Of a stretch of 64,000 nucleotides of DNA, positions 21,391 through 28,758 are shown one piece after another; the stretch's first letter is position 1, and every line of letters starts with the position of its first letter. The notes beneath the pieces are model-generated. The model ran no database searches. It was given only the letters and a program-made list of their open reading frames with translations, and was not told where the DNA came from. The position numbers and the translations under genes are program-made. Source of the DNA: Mycobacterium sp. OTB74 (GTDB taxonomy: Bacteria; Actinomycetota; Actinomycetes; Mycobacteriales; Mycobacteriaceae); the NCBI RefSeq assembly GCF_029892685.1, contig NZ_JARXVD010000020.1, positions 1-64,000 on the forward strand, written 5' to 3'.

Positions 21391-22136
21391 GATTCACTCC
21401 TCATCAGGTTGCCGCGCATGGTGATTCGGTCACCTCGCAGTCGGATGTATTCGAGGTCGACGGGACGCCCGTCGTCGAGTGTGGTGAGCCGCTCCAGCAT
21501 CAGGATGGCCCCGCCGCTGGGGATATCCAGCGTGACGGCTGTGTGGGGATCGGCTGAAACCGCCTCCAGCGCAATGGTTGCCGATCCGAGCCGCCGACCG
21601 GTGACCTGTTCGATAAGTGCGAACACGTCGTTGGTCTCCAACGAGCGTTCGAGCACGGGCGCGCCGATGTCTGGTACCAGGTAGGTCAGGTCCAGGCTGA
21701 GCGGGAGGTCGCCGAGAAAACGCAGTCGTTCGATGAAGACCACTGGCTCGCCGGGGTTCAGCTGTAACCGACGGGCCACCGCCGGCGGAGCGGACAGCTG
21801 CATCGCAGCGCGCACCTCGTTGCGGACCTCGCCGTGCTCCTTGAAGGTCTCCTTGAGACCGACCAGCGCATCGAGACCGTGGTCGTATTTGCGTTGCGCA
21901 ACGTGGGTTCCCACCCGGGGGCCGCGGTCGATCAGGCCCTCGGCCTTGAGGATCGTGAGCGCCTCACGAATAGTGTTGCGGGACACAGAGAATTCGGCGC
22001 ACATCTCCTGCTCGGTCGGCAGGGCGTCGCCGTATCCATCTTCACGGATCTGCTGACGCAGCACATCGGCGACTTGGCGGGCCCGGTCGGCACGGGCACG
22101 CCGCAGCGGCACTGGGGCGGAGGCAGGCTGTGACAC
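21387..22136 (-). CDS. GntR-family regulator (HutC/UTRA type) leading the flavoprotein operon
   Basis: About 249 residues: an N-terminal winged helix (LPTEQEMCAEFSVSRNTIRE, then LIDRGPRVGTHVA) and a C-terminal UTRA ligand-binding domain ending with LEYIRLRGDRITMR. HutC-type regulators are usually repressors relieved by a pathway metabolite. As first gene of the operon it probably controls the transporter and oxidoreductase behind it. The GTG at 22136 is preferred: TAACGT ends seven bases before it, the leaderless spacing seen elsewhere in this window. GTG at 22145 and ATG at 22142 are in frame but overlap that -10 element. Confidence 0.9.
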   Translation of the reverse strand: MSQPASAPVPLRRARADRARQVADVLRQQIREDGYGDALPTEQEMCAEFSVSRNTIREALTILKAEGLIDRGPRVGTHVAQRKYDHGLDALVGLKETFKEHGEVRNEVRAAMQLSAPPAVARRLQLNPGEPVVFIERLRFLGDLPLSLDLTYLVPDIGAPVLERSLETNDVFALIEQVTGRRLGSATIALEAVSADPHTAVTLDIPSGGAILMLERLTTLDDGRPVDLEYIRLRGDRITMRGNLMRSES

Positions 22137-22143
22137 GCACATC

Positions 22144-22206
22144 ACGTTAAGGCCGATCGGTACCCGTCGGCAGTACGGTGAAATCGCTTCGGCGACAGGT
22201 TAACTG
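22144..22206 (-). promoter_or_regulatory. GntR operon promoter with operator candidate
   Basis: The minus-strand -10 TAACGT lies at 22144-22149. At 22196-22206 the near-palindrome CAGGTTAACTG, centred on GTTAAC, lies about 50 bases further upstream and is a plausible GntR operator. The rest of the 22146-22342 gap shows no coding potential. Confidence 0.35.
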
Positions 22207-22342
22207 ATTACGCCGCTCAGATACCGCCCGTACCTGCTCAAACCTATCGCGTTTCCGGCATTACGCCACCTGCTCCGCACAAAGAATTTACGAATCGCGA
22301 TGATCTGAAATCGAACGAACACCCGCATACTGGTGCGCGCGC

Positions 22343-24592
22343 TCAACTACCTGCAGCGCTCACTATCACCGGGATGCCGTTCAACGCGCCATTCCCGGAC
22401 GGCTCGTCGATGAAGTCCGGCAGCGACAAGATGTTCGTGTTGACTCCGGGTGACGCGTTGGCGACACCGAGCCGGGTACCGGGCTTGCCGTGGCCCCAGC
22501 CGTGCGGCATCGACACCACGCCGGGCTTGATCGCATCGGTCACCTCGACGGGCACCACGATCTTCCCGCCGGCGGACGCCACTTCGGCGCTGTCGCCGTC
22601 GGCGATACCGCGCTGCACGGCGTCCCGGCTGTGCATCAGCAAGGTGCACCGGTCGCGGCCCTTCATCAGCGCGCCGACGTTGTGCAGCCAGGAGTTGTTG
22701 GACCGCAGATGCCTTCGGCTGACCAGCACCAGCTCATCGGGCGGGCGGTTCAGCCGCTCAGCCAGCCGGGGCAGGTCGTCGAGCAGATACTGCGGCGCCA
22801 GCCGGATTTTCTTGTCGGCGGTGCCGAGCACCTCGGGCACCCGCGGCACCATCGGGCCGAAGTTGATGCCGTCCGGGTGGGTCTTGAGCTTGTCCAGCGT
22901 CAGGCCGTCGGGGTTCTCGCCGTAGCGGTCACCGAAAAGGCCGGTCCGAAGGGTCAGGTCGAGCATGCGTTCCGGGCCGCCGTGCTCGTAGTGCTTGCGA
23001 ATCTCCGCGCCGTCCAGCCCCTGGGTGAAGCACAGGTAATCGAACCAGCCGTCGTCGAGCGCGGCGATGTCGACGTCTTCTGCCGGGGTGCCGGTACACA
23101 GCCCGGTCAGCCGGATCAGGATTTCCCATTCCTCTGGTGCGTCCGGATCCTCGCGATGAAACACCGGCGGCGAGTACCGGGCGAAGCTGTTGACCGCAGC
23201 GCCCAGCAGCAAATCGGCAGAATGTGGCTGCTCGAGCGCCGAGGCTCCGGGCAGGATGACATCGGCGTGTCGGGTGGTTTCGTTCAGCCACAGATCCACC
23301 GAGATCATTGCGTCCAGCTGCGGCAGCGCCTCGTCGAGCCTGTCGCCGCCCGGCGTGGACAGCACAGGGTTGCCGGCCACCGTGATCAGCGCCTTGAGCT
23401 GCCCTTCGCCGGGGGTGACGATCTCCTCCAGCATGCACGACACCGGCACCTGGCCCAGCACCTCTTTGGCTCCGCGCACCCGGGTCCGGTAGCGGCCGAA
23501 CACCGGCGCGCCGTCCTCAAGCCCCGGGATGGTCTGGCTGGTGACGGTCCACGCCGTCGGGCTGGCGAACATCGCGCCGCCGGGGGTGTCGAAGTGGGCT
23601 GTGACGATGTTGACGACGTCGACCAACCAGCTGGCCAGGCTGCCGAACTCCTGGTTGCAGGTACCGATCCGGCCGTAGACCACCGCTCGCGGCGTAGTGG
23701 CCAGTTCACGGGCCAGAGCACGGATCCGTTCAGCATCGATACCCGTTGCAGCAGAGACCCTTTCGGGTGACCAGTCGGCTGCCACCTGCTGCAGGGTGGC
23801 AACGCCGTCAAGATGGCGTTCCAGCTCGCCCAGGTTCACCAGGCCCTCGTCGAACACGGTGTGCACGATGCCCAGCAGCAGCGCCGCATCAGTACCCGGG
23901 GTGATCGGCAGCCACTCGTCGGCCTTGGCGGCGGTGGCGGTGCGTACCGGGTCTATGACAATCACCTTGCCACGCTTACGAATTCCGGCGATGATGCCCA
24001 TCACGTCGGGGGCGGCCAGCAACGAACCCTGTGAGGCCGCGGGGTTCGCACCCATCACCACCAACAGGTCGGTGCGCTGAATGTCCGGTGTCGGGAAGGC
24101 CCACCAACTGCCGTACATCAGGTGCGACGACAGGTTCTTCGGCCACTGGTCGATGGTGCCCGGCGAATACGTGATCGGCATACCGGACAGACCGAGTAGG
24201 ATCGCCGCGTACCGTGACAGCGAAAACGAGTGCGCCAGTGGGTTTCCCGTGTAGGCCGCCACCGCGCCGATGCCGTACTTCTCGATGACCGGGGCAAGCA
24301 GTTCGGTGCAGCGCCGGAACGCGGTGTCCCAGTCCACATCGTGCCACTGGCCGTCGACCTTGATCATCGGCCGGCGAATCCGGTCGGGATCGGAGTGCAC
24401 CGCAGCCAGCGACGCACCCTTCGGGCAGATGTGACCCGCACTCCACTGGTCGGACTTGTTCGGTCGGACACTGGCGACCGCGCCGTCCTGCACACGAATC
24501 TCCAAGCCGCACATGGCTTCGCACAGCGGACACGCGTGCAGATGCAAACCGTCCTCACCGACGGCAGCAATCATTCTCGGCTCTGTACCCAT
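22343..24592 (-). CDS. Molybdopterin oxidoreductase (formate dehydrogenase H/thiosulfate reductase-like)
   Basis: A 749-residue DMSO-reductase-family enzyme. The N-terminal [4Fe-4S] motif is CPLCEAMCGLEI with the fourth Cys in GHICPKGASL. Mo-bis-MGD-binding segments follow (VVMGANPAASQGS, VIVIDPVRTATAAKADEWL, and the C-terminal cap with SMPHGWGHG). Where formate dehydrogenase carries Cys or selenocysteine as Mo ligand, this protein reads SPGTIDQWPKN, with neither. The ATG at 24592 has GGAGG six bases upstream. No partner subunit is adjacent, so it is probably cytosolic, using a soluble electron carrier; the ferredoxin in the next operon is one candidate. Substrate unknown. Confidence 0.88.
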   Translation of the reverse strand: MGTEPRMIAAVGEDGLHLHACPLCEAMCGLEIRVQDGAVASVRPNKSDQWSAGHICPKGASLAAVHSDPDRIRRPMIKVDGQWHDVDWDTAFRRCTELLAPVIEKYGIGAVAAYTGNPLAHSFSLSRYAAILLGLSGMPITYSPGTIDQWPKNLSSHLMYGSWWAFPTPDIQRTDLLVVMGANPAASQGSLLAAPDVMGIIAGIRKRGKVIVIDPVRTATAAKADEWLPITPGTDAALLLGIVHTVFDEGLVNLGELERHLDGVATLQQVAADWSPERVSAATGIDAERIRALARELATTPRAVVYGRIGTCNQEFGSLASWLVDVVNIVTAHFDTPGGAMFASPTAWTVTSQTIPGLEDGAPVFGRYRTRVRGAKEVLGQVPVSCMLEEIVTPGEGQLKALITVAGNPVLSTPGGDRLDEALPQLDAMISVDLWLNETTRHADVILPGASALEQPHSADLLLGAAVNSFARYSPPVFHREDPDAPEEWEILIRLTGLCTGTPAEDVDIAALDDGWFDYLCFTQGLDGAEIRKHYEHGGPERMLDLTLRTGLFGDRYGENPDGLTLDKLKTHPDGINFGPMVPRVPEVLGTADKKIRLAPQYLLDDLPRLAERLNRPPDELVLVSRRHLRSNNSWLHNVGALMKGRDRCTLLMHSRDAVQRGIADGDSAEVASAGGKIVVPVEVTDAIKPGVVSMPHGWGHGKPGTRLGVANASPGVNTNILSLPDFIDEPSGNGALNGIPVIVSAAGS

Positions 24593-24650
24593 CAGCGGCC
24601 TCCGGATGTCATGTACGGGTAGCGATACACCGTAACGACATTGTGGCCCC

Positions 24651-24692
24651 AAAAAGTATCGAACTGTCCCGATGATCGGGACAGTTCGATAC
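24651..24692 (-). terminator. Perfect 37-bp palindrome with T tract: terminator after nusB
   Basis: Bases 24656-24673 and 24675-24692 are exact reverse complements around a single central base (arm core GAACTGTCCCGAT). On the minus strand the hairpin is followed directly by TTTTT (24655-24651), making a textbook intrinsic terminator 17 bases after the nusB stop. It also lies 64 bases upstream of the oxidoreductase start and could serve as an operator there. Confidence 0.85.
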
Positions 24693-24708
24693 AGACACTG
24701 ATTTTGAC

Positions 24709-25191
24709 TCAGCCCTCTCCGGCTGCAGTCCCACGAACCGCCGCGGCGGCCGCACGAATCTGCGGCGTCACCAGCATCACCTGGCCGAGCACCCCGTTGA
24801 CGAACCCCGGAGAGTCATCGGTGGACAACGACTTGGCCAACTCGACCGCCTCGTCGACCGCGACCGGCTCAGGAACATCGTTGGCGTGCAACAGTTCCCA
24901 CACCGCCACCCGCAGGATCGCGCGATCCACCGCGGGCAACCGATCGAGCGTCCAGCCCTGTAGGTGCGCCGAGATCAGGTCGTCGATGTGGGCAGAGTGC
25001 TCGGTCACGCCGTTGGCGACAGTGACCGTGTACGGGTTCAAAAGCGAGATCTCCGGATCGGTCTCGGCCAGGGCGTTGCGCAGCCGCGCGCCTTCGGCCG
25101 GAGTGATCCCGCGAGCCTCCGCCTCGAACAGCAGGTCGACGGCCCGTTTGCGAGCCTGGTGCCGACCTTTGTCCGAACGACGGTCAGGCAT
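24709..25191 (-). CDS. nusB: Transcription antitermination factor NusB
   Basis: A 160-residue all-helical NusB protein: the basic N-terminus KGRHQARKRAVDLLFEAEAR, the central LPAVDRAILRVAVWELLH and VAVDEAVELAKSLSTDDSPGF are family hallmarks. It partners NusE/S10 on boxA RNA during rRNA transcription. The ATG at 25191 is chosen over a TTG five codons upstream. It lies 20 bases after efp, as in other mycobacteria, and a strong terminator follows it. Confidence 0.97.
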   Translation of the reverse strand: MPDRRSDKGRHQARKRAVDLLFEAEARGITPAEGARLRNALAETDPEISLLNPYTVTVANGVTEHSAHIDDLISAHLQGWTLDRLPAVDRAILRVAVWELLHANDVPEPVAVDEAVELAKSLSTDDSPGFVNGVLGQVMLVTPQIRAAAAAVRGTAAGEG

Positions 25192-25211
25192 GGTCGCGAC
25201 CCCCAATGCCG

Positions 25212-25775
25212 TTAGGCATTAACTCGGCCCAAGTAACTGGCGTCGCGGGTGTCGACCTTGAGCTTGTCACCGGTGTTGATGAACAGCGGCACCTGGATCT
25301 CGGCGCCGGTCTCCAACGTCGCCGGCTTGGTGCCCGCGTTGGAGCGGTCGCCCTGCAGACCCGGCTCGGTGTGGGCCACCACGATCTCGATGCTGACCGG
25401 CAGCTCCAGGTACAGCGGCTCGCCGTTGTGGAAGGCGATCTGCACCTGCAGGTTTTCCAGCAGAAAGCCGGCGGCGTCACCGACCAGGGCCTCCGACAGC
25501 GGGTGCTGCTCGAAGTCCTCGGCGTCCATGAAAACGAAGTCGCTGCCATCGCGGTACAGGTAGGTCGCGTCGCGGCGGTCGACGGTGGCGGTCTCCACCT
25601 TCACACCGGCGTTGAAGGTCTTGTCCACAACCTTGCCCGACAGCACGTTCTTGAGCTTGGTCCGCACGAAGGCCGGGCCCTTACCGGGCTTGACGTGCTG
25701 GAACTCGATGATCTGCCACAGCTGGCCCTCGATGTTCAGGACGAGGCCATTCTTGAAGTCGGCTGTCGATGCCAC
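25212..25775 (-). CDS. efp: Elongation factor P
   Basis: A 187-residue three-domain translation factor that rescues ribosomes stalled at polyproline. The domain I tip HVKPGKGPAFVRTKLKN carries the lysine facing the peptidyl-transferase centre. YRDGSDFVFMD and the C-terminal GDKLKVDTRDASYLGR match the family. No modification gene is nearby. It sits between pepQ and nusB in a conserved operon. Confidence 0.98.
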   Translation of the reverse strand: MASTADFKNGLVLNIEGQLWQIIEFQHVKPGKGPAFVRTKLKNVLSGKVVDKTFNAGVKVETATVDRRDATYLYRDGSDFVFMDAEDFEQHPLSEALVGDAAGFLLENLQVQIAFHNGEPLYLELPVSIEIVVAHTEPGLQGDRSNAGTKPATLETGAEIQVPLFINTGDKLKVDTRDASYLGRVNA

Positions 25776-25803
25776 GGTCGGTACTGCTCCTAGCTCTCTG
25801 TCG

Positions 25804-26895
25804 TCAGAGGATGGCCAGTTCCTTGGGGAACCGGGTTAGTAACTCTGGTGTGGATGTCTCGTCGCTGCCCACGACCAACGTGTCCTCTATACGGACGCCG
25901 CCCCGGCCGGGCAGATAGACACCGGGCTCCACGGTGACCACGGAGCCAGCAAGCAGTGTACCGGCGGCGGAGGCATTGATTCCCGGCGCTTCATGGATCT
26001 GCAGTCCGACGCCGTGGCCGAGCCCGTGCGAGAACGTCTCGCCGTACCCGGCGTCGGTGATCACTTGCCGGGATGCCCGGTCGACGGCCGCCAGCGAAGC
26101 GCCCGCTGCCAGCGCCTCACGTCCCGCCCGCTGGGCGCTGGCCACCAGGTCGTAGATCTCCAGCTGCCACTGCGCTGCGTCGCCCAGCACGAAGGTGCGC
26201 GTCATGTCGGAGTGGTACCCGCCGACCAGCGAGCCGAAGTCGATCTTGACGAAATCCCCAGCTGCCAGCACCGCATCGGTGGGCCGGTGGTGCGGTATCG
26301 CCGAGTTGGCCCCGGTCGCGACGATGGTCTCGAACGACGGCCCGTCTGCGTCGTGGTCAAGCATCCGGGACTCCAGGTCCCGTGCCACTTCTTTCTCGGT
26401 GCGACCCGGCCGCAGGCCACCGGCTTCCACCAGGTCAGCCAGTGCGGCGTCGGCCGCCTCGCAAGCCAGCCGCAGCAGCGCAACCTCGCCGGCATCCTTG
26501 ACCTCACGCAGTGCCTCGACGGTGCCGGGCGCCCGTATCAGCTCGGGGCCCGCGTTGATCCGCTCCAGCGCCGCATGCGCGTCGACAGTCATCACGTGAC
26601 TCTCGAATCCGAGCCGGCCCACCCCAGCCTTGACGGCCGCGCGCAGCAGCTGCGGCGCACACGCCCGCTCGATTACGACCCGCACGTCCGGCGCCTGCTG
26701 CGCCGCTTGGGTGCGATACCGCCCATCGGTCGCCAGGGTCGCGGTGTCGTCTCCGGCGCAGATCAGCAGCGCCGCGTTGGAACCGGTGAACCCGGATAGA
26801 TATCGCACGTTGACCAGGTCGGTTACCAGCATCGCGTCCAGTCCGACCTCAGCCAGACGACGGCGCAAAATGTGGCGCCGGTGGGATATCGTCAC
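25804..26895 (-). CDS. pepQ: Xaa-Pro dipeptidase / M24 aminopeptidase
   Basis: A 363-residue pita-bread metallopeptidase cleaving X-Pro bonds. The catalytic half shows the expected metal ligands: KIDFGSLVGGYHSDMTRTF (two Asp), HGLGHGVGLQIHEAPG (His), TVEPGVYLPG and the final GVRIEDTL (Glu). The N-terminal creatinase-like domain starts RRHILRRRLAEVGLDAMLVT. The GTG start is eight bases after a TAGCGT -10 element, so the mRNA is probably leaderless. Divergent from the Rv2536-type gene with only 33 bases between start codons. Confidence 0.95.
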   Translation of the reverse strand: MTISHRRHILRRRLAEVGLDAMLVTDLVNVRYLSGFTGSNAALLICAGDDTATLATDGRYRTQAAQQAPDVRVVIERACAPQLLRAAVKAGVGRLGFESHVMTVDAHAALERINAGPELIRAPGTVEALREVKDAGEVALLRLACEAADAALADLVEAGGLRPGRTEKEVARDLESRMLDHDADGPSFETIVATGANSAIPHHRPTDAVLAAGDFVKIDFGSLVGGYHSDMTRTFVLGDAAQWQLEIYDLVASAQRAGREALAAGASLAAVDRASRQVITDAGYGETFSHGLGHGVGLQIHEAPGINASAAGTLLAGSVVTVEPGVYLPGRGGVRIEDTLVVGSDETSTPELLTRFPKELAIL

Positions 26896-26903
26896 GATGT
26901 GTG

Positions 26904-26920
26904 ACGCTACTCGCTACTCT
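26904..26920. promoter_or_regulatory. Back-to-back leaderless promoters for pepQ and the Rv2536-type gene
   Basis: In the 33-base gap, minus-strand TAGCGT (26904-26909) ends eight bases before the pepQ GTG, and plus-strand TACTCT (26915-26920) ends eight bases before the ATG at 26929. Both fit TANNNT, and neither gene has a ribosome binding site. Confidence 0.5.
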
Positions 26921-26928
26921 GTGACCTC

Positions 26929-27495
26929 ATGAGTAAGTGGTTGCTGCGCGGAGTGGTCTTCGCGGCGTTGATGGTGATTGTCCGACTGCTCCAGGGAGCG
27001 ATGATCAGCGCCTGGCAGGCCCAGGCCCTCTGGATCAGCATCGGCCTGGTTTCGGTGTTCACCATCGCCGCCTTCGTCTGGGGTGTTCTCGACGGCCAGA
27101 GCGACGCCCGCACGCAGCCCGACCCCGACCGCCGCGAGGATCTGGCCATGGCCTGGCTGCTGGCCGGCCTGTTCGCCGGAATCGTCAGCGGCCTGGTGTC
27201 GTGGATCATCGGCCAGTTCTACGACAACATCTACGTCGAGAGCATTCTCAACGAGCTCACCACGTTCGCCGCGTTCACGGCGCTGCTCCTGTTCGTGGCC
27301 GGAGTGTGCGGCGTAACCCTGGGTCGGTGGCTGGTCGACCGCAATGCGCCGCCGGCACCCAAGCATGAGCACGCCGGTGAACGGGCCGATACCGACGTCT
27401 TCGCAGCAGTCACCGCGGGCGAGAACGGTTCGGCCGAAGCAACCGAAGCTACCGAAGCAACCGAGACGGCCAAGGAACCCAAGCCCGAGGCCTGA
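26929..27495 (+). CDS. B-4DMT-type four-helix membrane protein (Rv2536 type)
   Basis: A 188-residue protein with four predicted helices (about residues 5-25, 36-52, 72-96, 105-128) and a hydrophilic acidic tail ending in a low-complexity EATEATEATETAKEPKPEA. It corresponds to Rv2536, a conserved mycobacterial membrane protein beside pepQ that some annotation names B-4DMT family transporter; no transport activity is known to me. It is converging on aroB, with a shared terminator between them. The short ATE repeat in the tail is the only odd feature. Confidence 0.85.
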   Translation: MSKWLLRGVVFAALMVIVRLLQGAMISAWQAQALWISIGLVSVFTIAAFVWGVLDGQSDARTQPDPDRREDLAMAWLLAGLFAGIVSGLVSWIIGQFYDNIYVESILNELTTFAAFTALLLFVAGVCGVTLGRWLVDRNAPPAPKHEHAGERADTDVFAAVTAGENGSAEATEATEATETAKEPKPEA

Positions 27496-27506
27496 GCGCA
27501 GACAAC

Positions 27507-27541
27507 AAAATCGCGGCCGGTTGCACCGGCCGCGATTTTTT
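27507..27541. terminator. Bidirectional intrinsic terminator
   Basis: TCGCGGCCGG (27511-27520), loop TTGCA, CCGGCCGCGA (27526-27535), with AAAA before and a T run after. It is therefore a U-tract hairpin in both directions, separating the Rv2536-type gene (+) from aroB (-). Confidence 0.9.
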
Positions 27542-27557
27542 ATGCACGGAATGCGCG

Positions 27558-28637
27558 TCAGTCTTTGGCGATCTCCGAATACGCGGCGGCCAGCAGTGAC
27601 GGATCGGGGCCCTCCAGCCGACCCGGCTTGGCCAGACCGTCGAGCACGACGAAACGCAGCACTCCGGACCGGGTCTTCTTGTCCCCGGCCATCGACTCCA
27701 GCAGCTGGCCGAAGGCATCGCCGTCATACGACACCGGCAACCCCAGCGACGTCAGTACCCGACGGTGCCGGTCCGCGGTCTCGTCATCGAGACGCCCGGC
27801 CAGGCGGCCCAACTCGGCGGCGAACACCAAACCCACCGACACCGCGGCGCCGTGCCTCCACTGGTAGCGCTCACGGCGCTCGATGGCATGCGCCAAGGTG
27901 TGGCCGTAGTTCAAGATCTCGCGCAGCGACGACTCCTTCTCGTCGGCGGCCACCACCTCGGCCTTGACCGCGATGGCCCGGCGGATCAGCTCCGGCAGCA
28001 CCGTGCCGGTCGGGTCCAGTGCGACCTGCGGATCGGCTTCGATGAGGTCCAGGATCACCGGGTCGGCGATAAAGCCGGCCTTCACGATCTCAGCCATGCC
28101 GGCGATGATCTCGTTGCGCGGCAGGGTTTCCAGCGTCGCGAGGTCGACCAGCACCGCGAGCGGCTGGTGGAAGGCGCCGACCAGGTTCTTGCCCGCGTCG
28201 GTGTTGATGCCGGTCTTGCCGCCGACAGCCGCGTCGACCATGCCGAGCAGCGTGGTGGGCACGTGGACGATGTCGACACCGCGAAGCCAGGTGGCTGCCG
28301 CAAAGCCGGCGACGTCGGTGGCCGCACCGCCGCCGAGGCTGACGATGGCGTCCTTCCGGTCAATACCGATGCGCCCCAACACTTCCCAGATGAACCCGAC
28401 GACAGGGAGGTCCTTACCCGCTTCGGCATCCGGGATCTCGATGCGATGCGCGTCAGTTCCGTTGTCCGCCAAAAACTTCCGGATCGCCTCAGCGGTCTCG
28501 GTGAGCACCGGCTGGTGCAGGATGGCCACCCGGTGCCGACCGGCCAGCACCCGGCCCAGGTCGCCGAGCAACCCGGTACCGATGATCACCGGATACGGCC
28601 GGTCGACGTTCACATCGACGACCACGGGTTCAGTCAT
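27558..28637 (-). CDS. aroB: 3-dehydroquinate synthase
   Basis: A 359-residue NAD- and metal-dependent enzyme converting DAHP to 3-dehydroquinate, the second shikimate step. GGGAATDVAGFAAATWLRG near residue 103 and the PTTLLGMVDAAVGGKTGIN segment are diagnostic; metal ligands lie in LNYGHTLAHAIE and the GAAVSVGLVFA region. In M. tuberculosis a type II dehydroquinase gene (aroQ/aroD) sits just downstream; here the gene is followed at once by the terminator and no dehydroquinase is present. Last gene of the aroC-aroK-aroB unit, separated from aroK by a repeat array. Confidence 0.97.
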   Translation of the reverse strand: MTEPVVVDVNVDRPYPVIIGTGLLGDLGRVLAGRHRVAILHQPVLTETAEAIRKFLADNGTDAHRIEIPDAEAGKDLPVVGFIWEVLGRIGIDRKDAIVSLGGGAATDVAGFAAATWLRGVDIVHVPTTLLGMVDAAVGGKTGINTDAGKNLVGAFHQPLAVLVDLATLETLPRNEIIAGMAEIVKAGFIADPVILDLIEADPQVALDPTGTVLPELIRRAIAVKAEVVAADEKESSLREILNYGHTLAHAIERRERYQWRHGAAVSVGLVFAAELGRLAGRLDDETADRHRRVLTSLGLPVSYDGDAFGQLLESMAGDKKTRSGVLRFVVLDGLAKPGRLEGPDPSLLAAAYSEIAKD

Positions 28638-28658
28638 GCATAGCCTCCGCGCTTCTGA

Positions 28659-28758
28659 TCATTTCGAGCCACCGGCTCGCTGGTCATTTCGAGCCACCGG
28701 CTCGCTGGTCATTTCGAGCCACCGGCTCACTGGTCATTTCGAGCCACCGACTCGGCGA
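28659..28758. repeat. 25-bp tandem repeat array with internal hairpins between aroK and aroB
   Basis: Four tandem 25-bp copies start at 28659, 28684, 28709 and 28734; the first two are identical and the last two diverge slightly. Copies 1-2 hold CGAGCCACCGGCTCG, a perfect 6-bp stem with a 3-base loop. The fourth copy supplies the aroK stop codon and last codons. Units abut without spacers, so this is a VNTR-like array. Confidence 0.9.

Noticed and set aside
28659..28758. CRISPR or attachment site
   Set aside because: No spacers, no tRNA and no integrase nearby; units are contiguous.
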